This document shows, piece after piece, positions 24,840 to 33,124 of a stretch of DNA of 64,000 nt. Below the pieces are notes generated by a model, which searched no databases, was not told the DNA's origin, and saw only the letters and a list, made by a program, of their open reading frames with translations. Source of the stretch: Geminicoccus roseus DSM 18922 (lineage in GTDB: Bacteria > Pseudomonadota > Alphaproteobacteria > Geminicoccales > Geminicoccaceae); the NCBI RefSeq assembly GCF_000427665.1, contig NZ_KE386572.1, positions 1,281,117-1,345,116 on the forward strand. Reading direction: 5' to 3'. A program made the translations under genes and the position numbers. The number at the start of each line of letters is the position of its first letter. The stretch's first letter is position 1.

Positions 24840-27125
24840 TCACGAACTGCGGCGAAGTCGGGGCACCTCCACCTCGGTGGTCTCCGTCTCCGCCAGGGGG
24901 GTGACGTGCGCCTCGGCTGCGGCGGCCTTCTGCACCGCCACAGGCTGGTGGAGCTTCGCGAAGATCTGCTCGATGACCATCAGCCGCCGCTGCCCCTCCT
25001 CTTCGAGCGGGCCGGTCGCTTCAACCATCCGCCGGATATCGGCAATCACAGCCTCGGCCTCTTTGTCCGAGGCTTTCCCCAGCAGACGCGGCAACGTGGC
25101 CAGGGCCGACTCGGGCTCGATCAGGAGCATCAGGTACTGGTCGCGCAGAAGCGTCTTGAACTCTGTCAGGCTCATGTCGCCGCCGCGCTCCGCGCGCATC
25201 CGCCGGAGCAGGTTGAAGCCACGCTCGTCGGCGACCGCGCCCGGCAGGCGAATGTAGATCAACGAGCGGACCGCAGCCTCTACCACGCCGCCCTCGGCGA
25301 TCCTGCCGCGAAGTTCGGCCAGCCGCTGCGCAACAAAGGCGCGATGATCCGAAGCCTCGGCCGGTCGCTGCCTGGGCGGCACATCTGAACTGGACAGCCC
25401 GACCAGCGCCTGCAGCAAGGGCGACCCGTAAAGGTTGAGGAAGGTCAGTTCGACCAGATGATCGCGAAGCCAGCCCATGGTCTTCAGCGTCGTTTCGATC
25501 TGCGCGCTCGCCGCCCGCTCTGCCTGCAGAAATGGATTGTCGGGCGAGACCTGATGACGATCCTGCCGGACCTGATCAGCGGCTTTCTCCAGCGGCCGGA
25601 GCCAGGGATTCCTGTCGGAAAACAACTCGAACTTCAGGCGCTCCGGATGCAGCCGGCGCATCCGCTCGGCCACGGATTCGTCGACCACGGACTGGACCCC
25701 GGGCTGCATGAAGGTGCGATAGAGATCGAGATTGATGCGGGAAACGCGATCGACGGCAGCGAAGCGCCGCTCGTCCGCCGGGTCTTCCGCCACGATCAGC
25801 CTGATGTCGTCCAGGCTGCGGGCCACGAACCGCAGCAGGTATTTGCCCTCGATCAGCCCGGACTGGTCGCCGTCGGCTTGGTCATGCGGGGTGAGGACCG
25901 CCTCGTAGAGGCCGGGCGGCAGCACGTCGATGAAGTCGATGTTGGAGGCGAACTCGTCGTGCTCCTTCTTCGCGACGCTGCCGGAGACGAAGATGCCGAG
26001 ATGCCCGATGCTCTCGTGAACGGCATAGATGATCGTCTGGCCATGGGCGCGGATGTCGTCGACGTCCCGGTAGAGGTCGGTGATCCAGCCGAGTGCCTGC
26101 TGCGGCGGCGTGATGTCGTCGCCCTTCGAGCAGAACACGATGATAGGCGACCGGATCTTGCGCAGGTCGATCTGATCCCCATCGCTCGTCAACAGCTTGC
26201 CGGTGGAGAGCTTGTTGCCGACGAACAGGTTGTCGACGATGTACTGCATTTCCTCGGCGTTCAGCAGTACATGGCCGCCCCACCACTTCTCGAAGCCGAG
26301 ATAGCGCGGCGCCTCGGTGTCGATCTTGGAATAGAGGTTGTACTGCTTGGTCCAGTAGGTGTTGGCCGGATTCAGGCTCTCGAAGTTCCGAACCAGCCAG
26401 GCGCCGTCGAAGATCCCGTTTCCAAGATCGCCGGTAAGCGCCGTTAGCCAGCTTCCGCCCAGGATCCCGCCGGTGTAGCGCATGGGGTTCCGGCCATGGA
26501 CGCCCGCCCAGTAGGACAGCGGCGAGCCTGCAAGGATGATCGGACCGAACAATTCCGGCCGGGTGGCCGCGGCCATCATGATCTGCCATCCCGCCTGGCA
26601 GTTGCCGATCACCACCGGTTTGCCATCGGCTTCCGGATGGAGCTCGATCACCTTTGCGACGAAGGCCGCCTCGGCCTTCATCACGTCCTCGACGGTCTGG
26701 CCGGGCATCGGGTCTGGCAGGAAGCCCACGAAGTAGCAGGGGTGGCCCGCCTTGAGCGCCACGCCGATCTCGCTGTCCGCCTTGAACCCACCGATCCCCG
26801 GCCCGTGCCCCGCCCGCGGATCGACGACAACGAACGGACGCTTCTTCAGATCGATCTCGGTGCCGGAGGGCGGCTTGATCCGCACGAGGCCGTAATTGAC
26901 CGGCCGCGGCAGGTTCCGTCCGTCAGCCACCAGTTCCGTCCCGAAGCTCAGCACGTGGGGCGCCTGCATGGCCATGTGCTCGTGGTACTGGTTGCCGCGC
27001 TGACGCAGCACGTCCGCGAACAACAGGCTACGCTCCCAGGCGTCGACCCAGTAGGAAGCAAGATCAGCCCAATTGGGCCGTGGCAACAGCTCGGCGTTGT
27101 TGGCTGAATCCATGCTCATGCTCAT
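24840..27125 (-). CDS. DUF3141 protein, PHA-synthase-like alpha/beta hydrolase
   Basis: This 761-residue protein has an N-terminal half with the alpha/beta-hydrolase fold of PhaC-type polyester synthases. The nucleophile elbow reads GNCQAGW with Cys176, not serine. An acidic residue lies at about 336-337 (CSKGDDITPP) and a histidine at about 370 or 375 (HESIGHLG), giving a Cys-Asp-His triad as in PHA synthases. The C-terminal half (about 450-761) is helical and unlike PhaC. No signal peptide. It heads the operon with phosphotransacylase, acetate kinase and FabI. A role in polyester or acyl-CoA metabolism is inferred; the true reaction is unknown. Confidence 0.85.
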   Translation of the reverse strand: MSMSMDSANNAELLPRPNWADLASYWVDAWERSLLFADVLRQRGNQYHEHMAMQAPHVLSFGTELVADGRNLPRPVNYGLVRIKPPSGTEIDLKKRPFVVVDPRAGHGPGIGGFKADSEIGVALKAGHPCYFVGFLPDPMPGQTVEDVMKAEAAFVAKVIELHPEADGKPVVIGNCQAGWQIMMAAATRPELFGPIILAGSPLSYWAGVHGRNPMRYTGGILGGSWLTALTGDLGNGIFDGAWLVRNFESLNPANTYWTKQYNLYSKIDTEAPRYLGFEKWWGGHVLLNAEEMQYIVDNLFVGNKLSTGKLLTSDGDQIDLRKIRSPIIVFCSKGDDITPPQQALGWITDLYRDVDDIRAHGQTIIYAVHESIGHLGIFVSGSVAKKEHDEFASNIDFIDVLPPGLYEAVLTPHDQADGDQSGLIEGKYLLRFVARSLDDIRLIVAEDPADERRFAAVDRVSRINLDLYRTFMQPGVQSVVDESVAERMRRLHPERLKFELFSDRNPWLRPLEKAADQVRQDRHQVSPDNPFLQAERAASAQIETTLKTMGWLRDHLVELTFLNLYGSPLLQALVGLSSSDVPPRQRPAEASDHRAFVAQRLAELRGRIAEGGVVEAAVRSLIYIRLPGAVADERGFNLLRRMRAERGGDMSLTEFKTLLRDQYLMLLIEPESALATLPRLLGKASDKEAEAVIADIRRMVEATGPLEEEGQRRLMVIEQIFAKLHQPVAVQKAAAAEAHVTPLAETETTEVEVPRLRRSS

Positions 27126-27592
27126 GCTCTCAGCAGCGTGCTTTTATAGTGATTGCAGGGTCTTGAAGAGACCAGCGAGTCAAAAGAACACTGTCAGCGC
27201 ACCCTGCCAGCAGGGCATGGCTAATGATACAGGCAGCGTCATGCCACCATGTTTCTGTCATACATCAGCAATCCGAAACTTTCATTTCAGCCGCTGATAC
27301 GCAACCACGGTAGCACATGTTCGCTTGCGTTCAATAGGAATATTCTATTCAACGTGAGGATTTGATCTTGTTCGAGAATCATGAAGGAATGCGACCGACG
27401 CACTTGGCGATCTTCCCACCAACCTTCAGCCAGCCTGGAGACCAGTTGCTCCAGAGACCATATTGGCGCGAACTCCGGTACCCGGCTTTTCAGAAGGCTC
27501 GATGGTGGATGCCCGCAGTGCCCTCGTCACCATCAAGGTGCCACGCTCCCTCAGGAGGCCGCCCATGAGGTCCCGTCCGATCGTGGAAAAGG
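27126..27592. other. Intergenic region upstream of the DUF3141 operon
   Basis: No convincing gene. It is AT-richer around 27290-27370 and should contain the promoter of the leftward DUF3141 operon. The 3' end of the PPK2 gene follows at 27593. Confidence 0.55.
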
Positions 27593-28411
27593 TCAGTATT
27601 TGTGCGGCACGAAGCGCCAGGCATAGGCCGGCTCCACGTAACCCTTGGGCTTTTGCCGGTCCGGGAGGACCACCTTGTCCCGTGGGATCTCCTGGTAGGG
27701 GATCTGCGAGAGCAGGTGGCTGATGCAGTTCAGGCGGGCGCGGCGCTTGTCATTCGCTTGAACCACATGCCAGGGGCTTTCATCGGTGTCGGTCGCCTGG
27801 AACATGGCATCGCGCGCCCGGCTGTAGTCGTACCAGCGTTTGTGGGATTCCAAGTCCATCGGGCTGAGCTTCCAGACCTTGCGCGGATCGTCGATCCGCT
27901 GCTTGAACCGACGGGTCTGCTCCTCCTGGCTCACCTCGAACCAGTACTTGATGATCTGCAGTCCGCTGGCGATCAGGCTTGCTTCGAACTTCGGCACGCT
28001 GGTCAGGAAGCGTTCGTACTGCTCGTCGCTGCAGAACCCCATCACCCGCTCGACACCAGCCCGATTGTACCAGCTTCGGTCGAACAGGGCGATCTCGCCG
28101 CCAGCCGGGAAGCGCTCCACGTAGCGCTGGCCGAAGATCATGGTCTTTTCCCTGGCACTCGGCGCCGGCAGAGCCACCACGCGAAACACGCGTGGGCTCA
28201 CCCGTTCGGTGATCCGCTTGATCACCCCGCCCTTGCCGGCCGCGTCGCGTCCTTCGAAGAGCACCACGATCTTAGCCTTGCTCTCGGCCAGCCAGAGCTG
28301 AAGCTTGACCAACTCGCCCTGCAGCCGCGCCAGTTCCTTCTCATACTGCTTGCGCGGCAGCTTTTCGTACAGCGGGACAACCTCAGTGACGTTCTTCTTG
28401 GGCTTGGCCAT
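27593..28411 (-). CDS. ppk2: Polyphosphate kinase 2 (PPK2)
   Basis: The start at 28411 (MAKPKKNVTE) has a strong GGGAGG site; a longer start at 28453 is less likely. The 272-residue enzyme has the Walker A loop GRDAAGKGG at residues 54-62, the ALFDRSWYNRAGVERVMGF block near 113, and SQEEQTRRFKQRIDDPRKVWKLSPMD, all typical of class I PPK2. It phosphorylates NDP from polyphosphate or the reverse. It is a single transcription unit beside the acyl-phosphate operon, so both touch cellular ATP supply. Confidence 0.93.
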   Translation of the reverse strand: MAKPKKNVTEVVPLYEKLPRKQYEKELARLQGELVKLQLWLAESKAKIVVLFEGRDAAGKGGVIKRITERVSPRVFRVVALPAPSAREKTMIFGQRYVERFPAGGEIALFDRSWYNRAGVERVMGFCSDEQYERFLTSVPKFEASLIASGLQIIKYWFEVSQEEQTRRFKQRIDDPRKVWKLSPMDLESHKRWYDYSRARDAMFQATDTDESPWHVVQANDKRRARLNCISHLLSQIPYQEIPRDKVVLPDRQKPKGYVEPAYAWRFVPHKY

Positions 28412-28603
28412 CAGTGTCCTCCCGAGGGAATCTACAGTTTTCTCTTTGCACATGGTGGGACTGCGCGCAAGCGGACGGTCCTCTGGCCCCTCGCCTCGCG
28501 GCGGTCAAAATCCCGACTTGCCGCAGCCTGCAAATGTTCCTAGAAAGAATGAACCTATCAAAATAAAGCATAGGACTAAGCCCTCTACACCAACGCAACT
28601 TTC

Positions 28604-29785
28604 TTAAGTTGATTGATCGGCCTGGACTGGTTGTTTTCTCGTCCGCTGCCGCCGGGATCGCGCCCAAGCCGCAGCACGGGCCATGTAGCCGCGCAGGACT
28701 CCTGCCCGTCGACCACGCCTCGGCGAAACCGGAGGCAGACTGGACGAGCCGACCGTCGTCTCTTGCCAGCGCCACAGCACCGCGATCATGCAGAACGTGT
28801 AAACGATCGCGAACAGGATGTAGCTGATACGGGTCATGAACGATTCAGGCGTGCTCGCAGGCAGTGGCGAAATGCCAAGGCCGAAGAGAATCAGAAAGAT
28901 CGTGAGCGCTCCTCCGAAGATCTTCCCGGATCGGGGATCGGTCGCGGCCCGTCCACCGAACAGGATACCCACCAGAAGAACCGTGAGGAACAGAAGCCAA
29001 AGCGTCGGCTGTACTTCCACCAGCGCGAAGGCCGCGGAGGCTACGACACCGCCAAGCAGGTTGACGATCATCAGGCCGAGTGCCGTCCGCAAGCTCTCGG
29101 CCGGATCCAGTTGGCCGAGCAGCGACGCTACGGTGATGGGGATGACGATCGCGGTCGAAAGGCGGTCGCTGGACAGGCACAAGGCGACGATCGCGGTGAG
29201 GATGAACGTGCTCACCAGGGCCTGGCGAGTGGGCGATTGCTCGGCGGCAGGCGCCCTTGGCACGGGAGGTCCGGGCTGCTCAGGATCGGGGAACAGGGCA
29301 TGCATGGCCCAGGACAGGATCACTCCCCCCGCAGCCGCGTAAGCCAGAACGAGCATGAAGGGCTCGCCAAGATCGCTCCTCAGGATCTCGAGGAGTGGCA
29401 CGATGATGGCAATGATCTGCACGAGCACCGGCGCAGAACCCGCTTTCTTGCGGGCCAGGAGCAGGAAGCATCCGAGGTAGACCAGCCAGAGGACCGGCAG
29501 GAGCACAGCCGGGCGATCGCCGAGAAGAACAGTGAGGGTTTCCATCACTTGGCCGGCAACGACGATCAGCAGGAACATGCCGAGGCCCTGCACGGGGCTC
29601 AGCGGCCGCCGGTGGGAGACCAGGAACTGGACCGCGAACAAGGGTGCCAGGAAGGGCACCGGGCTGCCGGCTGCTACCGCGAGCGTCATGCCCGCCGAGG
29701 CTGCCACGGCGATACGCCATCCCTGCTGTCGAACGTGCCGACGCTGGCTCGATGGCTCGACCTCAATCGCCCGGTCAGCTGACAT
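28604..29785 (-). CDS. DUF2955 (FUSC-like) inner-membrane efflux protein
   Basis: The product has 393 residues with about ten hydrophobic segments in two bundles (residues 25-170 and 195-345) separated by a proline-rich loop. This is the layout of DUF2955 proteins related to the aromatic acid exporter and FUSC families. The C-terminus is short and arginine-rich. Its start overlaps the end of the HlyD gene by 11 bases. The two probably form an export pump. Substrate unknown. Confidence 0.8.
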   Translation of the reverse strand: MSADRAIEVEPSSQRRHVRQQGWRIAVAASAGMTLAVAAGSPVPFLAPLFAVQFLVSHRRPLSPVQGLGMFLLIVVAGQVMETLTVLLGDRPAVLLPVLWLVYLGCFLLLARKKAGSAPVLVQIIAIIVPLLEILRSDLGEPFMLVLAYAAAGGVILSWAMHALFPDPEQPGPPVPRAPAAEQSPTRQALVSTFILTAIVALCLSSDRLSTAIVIPITVASLLGQLDPAESLRTALGLMIVNLLGGVVASAAFALVEVQPTLWLLFLTVLLVGILFGGRAATDPRSGKIFGGALTIFLILFGLGISPLPASTPESFMTRISYILFAIVYTFCMIAVLWRWQETTVGSSSLPPVSPRRGRRAGVLRGYMARAAAWARSRRQRTRKQPVQADQST

Positions 29786-30920
29786 AGGTCAGGATGGAGA
29801 TGAGCCGGATCCAGAAGGCCCCAAGGCTGTTCATGACCGGGTTGCTTCCCGTATAGATCACGACGTTGACTTGCGATCCGTAGCGCGGACCCAAGGGTCG
29901 CGGTCCGTCCAGAACCAGGCGGACCAGGAAGCGCTGGGGCTCACGGATCCAGCCCGATGCTTCGCGCACTGTAGGCAATCCGCGGGACGCCTTATCCGCA
30001 TCTTCGGCCACGCCCCAGCCAATGCTCTCGACTCGTGCCGTGAACAACCGGCCGGGCAGGGTGTCGAACAGCACCTCCGCCGGATCGCCAGCCTGAATAT
30101 GCTCCAGGCTGTTCTCTTTGAACGCCGCCGAAATCCAGACCGTTGCAGTATCGATGAACGTCAGCGCCGGCTGCCCAGGACTGACCACCTGCCCAACCGC
30201 AAGCTGGAGATTGGTGATCACGCCGTCCGACGGAGCGACGACCACGGTATGGGCCAGGTCCAGCCGGGCCTGCTCCAGTGCCGCGAGCGCCTGCCGGAGT
30301 TCCGGATTGTTGTTGCCCGCGGGGCCCAGCTGCTGCCTTGCTTCCTCCAGGTTGGCCTCGGCGCGGGTGGCTGCGGCCTCGGCAGTATCGAAGGCGGCCT
30401 TGGCCTGGTCATAACGTGCTTGCGCGTAGACGCCCCGCTCTACCAGCTGCATGACCCGCTGCGACTGTTCGCGAGCAAGATCCAGGCTCGCCCGGGCCTC
30501 GACCACCTGCGCCTGCGCTGCGTCGACCGCCGATGTATTGGCCCCGATCGACTGCCCGACCTGGTCAAGGCGAGCTTCTGCATCGGCAACAGCGATCTCA
30601 TACGGTCGAGGATCGATGCGGAAGAGAACTTGCCCGATCTCGACGCGGGCGTTGTCGACGACGCTGACCTCGACGACCCTGCCACCCGCCTCCGGAGCCA
30701 TGGGCACGACATAGGCCTGGACGACCGCCTGCGATGAGGATGGGGCGCTGCGCTCCATCATGACAGACACCGTGAACAGGACAGCAATTAGGAGAACGAC
30801 AAGAAGCGCCATGCGTCGCAAGGGGTTTTGCTGACGGACCTCGGCCGGGCGGCTCGCGGGCGTGACGGCTTCAGTATCGTCGACGGAACGCTCAGTCATT
30901 TCAGGAACCATCTGATCCAT
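29775..30920 (-). CDS. HlyD/EmrA-type periplasmic adaptor
   Basis: The product has 381 residues; starts at 30920 or 30899 (MTERSVDD) are both possible. There is one transmembrane anchor at about residues 31-50 (MALLVVLLIAVLFTVSVMM). The lipoyl half-motifs (VVPMAPEAGGRVVEVSV and VVAPSDGVITNLQLAVGQVV) flank a long coiled-coil hairpin (about 105-215). The C-terminal barrel follows, with FKENSLEHIQAGDPAEVLFDTLPG. This is the adaptor partner of the DUF2955 protein encoded directly after it. Confidence 0.9.
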   Translation of the reverse strand: MDQMVPEMTERSVDDTEAVTPASRPAEVRQQNPLRRMALLVVLLIAVLFTVSVMMERSAPSSSQAVVQAYVVPMAPEAGGRVVEVSVVDNARVEIGQVLFRIDPRPYEIAVADAEARLDQVGQSIGANTSAVDAAQAQVVEARASLDLAREQSQRVMQLVERGVYAQARYDQAKAAFDTAEAAATRAEANLEEARQQLGPAGNNNPELRQALAALEQARLDLAHTVVVAPSDGVITNLQLAVGQVVSPGQPALTFIDTATVWISAAFKENSLEHIQAGDPAEVLFDTLPGRLFTARVESIGWGVAEDADKASRGLPTVREASGWIREPQRFLVRLVLDGPRPLGPRYGSQVNVVIYTGSNPVMNSLGAFWIRLISILTYVS

Positions 30921-31048
30921 GCGTCATCGGCGTCAGGGCAGCATCGAATCTTGTTCGGCGCCAGGCCAGCAAGCTCCAGCAACGGAAACGATCCGGCTCC
31001 GGCTTGAGGGGTATCGAGACGGCTGGATAGCCCGCTGGCCGGCACGAC

Positions 31049-31489
31049 CTACTTGGCCTCGATGCGCGCATGCCGCTTCGCGACAGCCTGCTGGATCGCA
31101 GCGATGAACACGGCCGTGGTGATCCCGAACATCATCAGGCCATTGGCTGCCTGCAATGGCCCAAGCAACCGTGTAGGGCTGTCAAGCACCACGTCGCCAT
31201 AACCAAGCGACGTGAATGTCACCCCCGAAAAATACACCGCGGCCTCGAAGTCGTCGAAAGAACCCAGGACGATGTAGAACAGGGCCCAGCACATGACCTG
31301 AAGGATATTGCCGAGCATCAGCAAAATCATCAGAGTGGAGAAATGAACAAATATCGCCCACCAGGGCTGCAGCCCGGGCGATTCATTGGCATTCCTTGCG
31401 AAATGGCGAACGGCTATGACGGATGAACACGCCTGGATCGCAAGGCAGATCGACATCGCCACCAAGCCGAACACCAGGTGCACGATCAC
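31049..31489 (-). CDS. Two-helix ion channel (Ion_trans_2)
   Basis: The GTG start at 31489 overlaps the AI-2E stop by 3 bases (GTGA), which fixes the frame; the product has 146 residues. It has several hydrophobic segments and a pore loop reading VTFTSLGYGDVVLD, where the usual TVGYGD selectivity filter of potassium channels is SLGYGD. A further transmembrane helix (LMMFGITTAVFIAAIQQAV) follows. No RCK domain. Potassium selectivity is probable but not proven. It ends in TAG. Confidence 0.82.
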   Translation of the reverse strand: MIVHLVFGLVAMSICLAIQACSSVIAVRHFARNANESPGLQPWWAIFVHFSTLMILLMLGNILQVMCWALFYIVLGSFDDFEAAVYFSGVTFTSLGYGDVVLDSPTRLLGPLQAANGLMMFGITTAVFIAAIQQAVAKRHARIEAK

Positions 31490-32595
31490 GGCGCGGGACC
31501 ATCGATCTGCGCTGCGCCATCGACAGGGTGCTGGCGCATCCATTCCATGAGCAGCACGTAGCCGACAGCCAGCAGTACGGGCCCGACGAACAGGCCGAGA
31601 AGACCGTCGACGAGCATGCCGCCGATCACACCGATCAGGATCACCGGCATGGGTACTTCCAGGCCGCGGCCGAGCATCAATGGCTTGAGAACATTGTCGC
31701 TCAGGCCGGCAACAAGGGTCCATACCGCAAAAATGATGGCCGGCGTCGTTGCTTCGGTCACGAACACGTATCCGATGACGGGAAGTGTCACCAGTGTCGC
31801 CGGCACCTGGATGATGCCCAGGAACAGTATGGCAAGCGTCAGCAGGCCGGCTGCCGGCAGGCCGATAATGAAGAAGGCGATCCCGACCAGGAGCGACTGG
31901 ATGACGGCCACGCCGATGATGCCTAGCGCCACCCCGCGAATCGTGGCCGCCATCAGCGCAACCAGGCGGGTGCCGCGCGCTCCGCTGCCTGTGACATGTC
32001 CCATCAGGCGCTGGGCGAAGTCGGCGGCGCCCTTGCCGTAGGCGACGAGCACTGTGCCGATCACAAACGAAATGACGAATGACAGCTCGCTGGCGGCCAG
32101 CCCGCTTGCGAACGACACCAGCCACCTCGCGCTGTCCCTCAGCATCTGGCCGTGCTTGGCGAGCACGGCCGGGATGTCCGTCGCGACGAGCAGCCAGGCC
32201 TCCGTCAACTTGCCGCCGACGAGCGGAACGTCCGCGAGCCGCGGCGGGGGTGGCGGCACGGTCAGACTTTGGGTCTGCAGGCTCGTGATGAGCGAGTACA
32301 GGGAAGAACCAAGCGACGTCACCACGATGACCATCGGCACCAGCAGCACCGCCACCCCGAACATCCCGATCAGCAGCGCCGACCAGCCATTGCCGAGCCT
32401 GGCGGCCAGGCGGAGATGCAGAGGATACAGCATCACCGCCAGCATCACGGCCCAGAGCATCATGCTGGTGAATGGCAGGACGATCCGGCTGCAGGCATAG
32501 ACAAGCAGGGCGAGCAGCCCGATCCGGAGGGAGACATCGATGAGGCCCGGCCGTGAAGACGCCGGTTCAGAACCGGGCGTGCTCAAGTTTATCAT
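31486..32595 (-). CDS. AI-2E family transporter
   Basis: The product has 369 residues with seven to eight hydrophobic segments. Two start near the N-terminus (IGLLALLVYACSRIVLPFTSMMLWAVMLAVML). A cytoplasmic or periplasmic loop with helices spans about 110-160, followed by the GIGVAVIQSLLVGIAFFIIGLPAAGLL core. This family covers AI-2 export, sodium/proton exchange and unknown roles. Translational coupling to the ion channel gene suggests an osmotic or ion-related job here, which is inference. Confidence 0.85.
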   Translation of the reverse strand: MINLSTPGSEPASSRPGLIDVSLRIGLLALLVYACSRIVLPFTSMMLWAVMLAVMLYPLHLRLAARLGNGWSALLIGMFGVAVLLVPMVIVVTSLGSSLYSLITSLQTQSLTVPPPPPRLADVPLVGGKLTEAWLLVATDIPAVLAKHGQMLRDSARWLVSFASGLAASELSFVISFVIGTVLVAYGKGAADFAQRLMGHVTGSGARGTRLVALMAATIRGVALGIIGVAVIQSLLVGIAFFIIGLPAAGLLTLAILFLGIIQVPATLVTLPVIGYVFVTEATTPAIIFAVWTLVAGLSDNVLKPLMLGRGLEVPMPVILIGVIGGMLVDGLLGLFVGPVLLAVGYVLLMEWMRQHPVDGAAQIDGPAP

Positions 32596-32676
32596 GTCAT
32601 CCTCACTGTCTGCGGCAGCGACCCTGTGGACTTGTTCGGACTGGAGTTTTCCATGGCTTTATGCGGCCGGTGAAGG

Positions 32677-32980
32677 TTGTCGTCGATCCTTCGTGCCTCT
32701 CCGGTGATGCGGCCGGCCGGCAAGCCCATGGAGACGCAACAGTTTGTGAGCTCAAGGCAGCCTCAGGCGGCGGTGACGGTGCTGCACGATGATGTACTGC
32801 CGCTCCATGCGAAGCTCGGTCTGCCAGTCTCCGCGGTACTCATGACGATGGGCGGGAGTTCTATGGCACCGGGCGGCCTTCCTGCGAACGCTACCTGGCC
32901 CTGAACGAGGCTCCGCGCCGGACGACCAGGGTGCGCACGCCGCGCACCAACGGCATGATGCCGGAAGAATTATTCCTGCC
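32677..32980 (+). pseudogene. IS481-type integrase remnant
   Basis: Codons from about 32740 read AVTVLHDDVLPLHAKLGLPVSAVL, the region before the second catalytic Asp of IS481/IS3 integrases. One base is missing near 32842. In the corrected frame it continues TDDGREFYGTGR, then YLALNEAP and RTTRVRTPRTNGM. The N-terminus and the Glu region are absent. It occupies the 529-bp gap between the AI-2E and haemagglutinin genes; nothing else is seen in that gap apart from presumed divergent promoters. Confidence 0.65.
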
Positions 32981-33124
32981 GGCGACCGCGGGAAATTGTC
33001 GAGCAAGTCGTCAGACAATGAGGTTGGGAGGACAGATAAACGCTTCCGCGCAACTCCCGATTGGCTTGGAGAGGTCGCTTTCCGCCGTTAGCCTGTGGTC
33101 CGGCGCTGTCCTGGGGACATCCGG

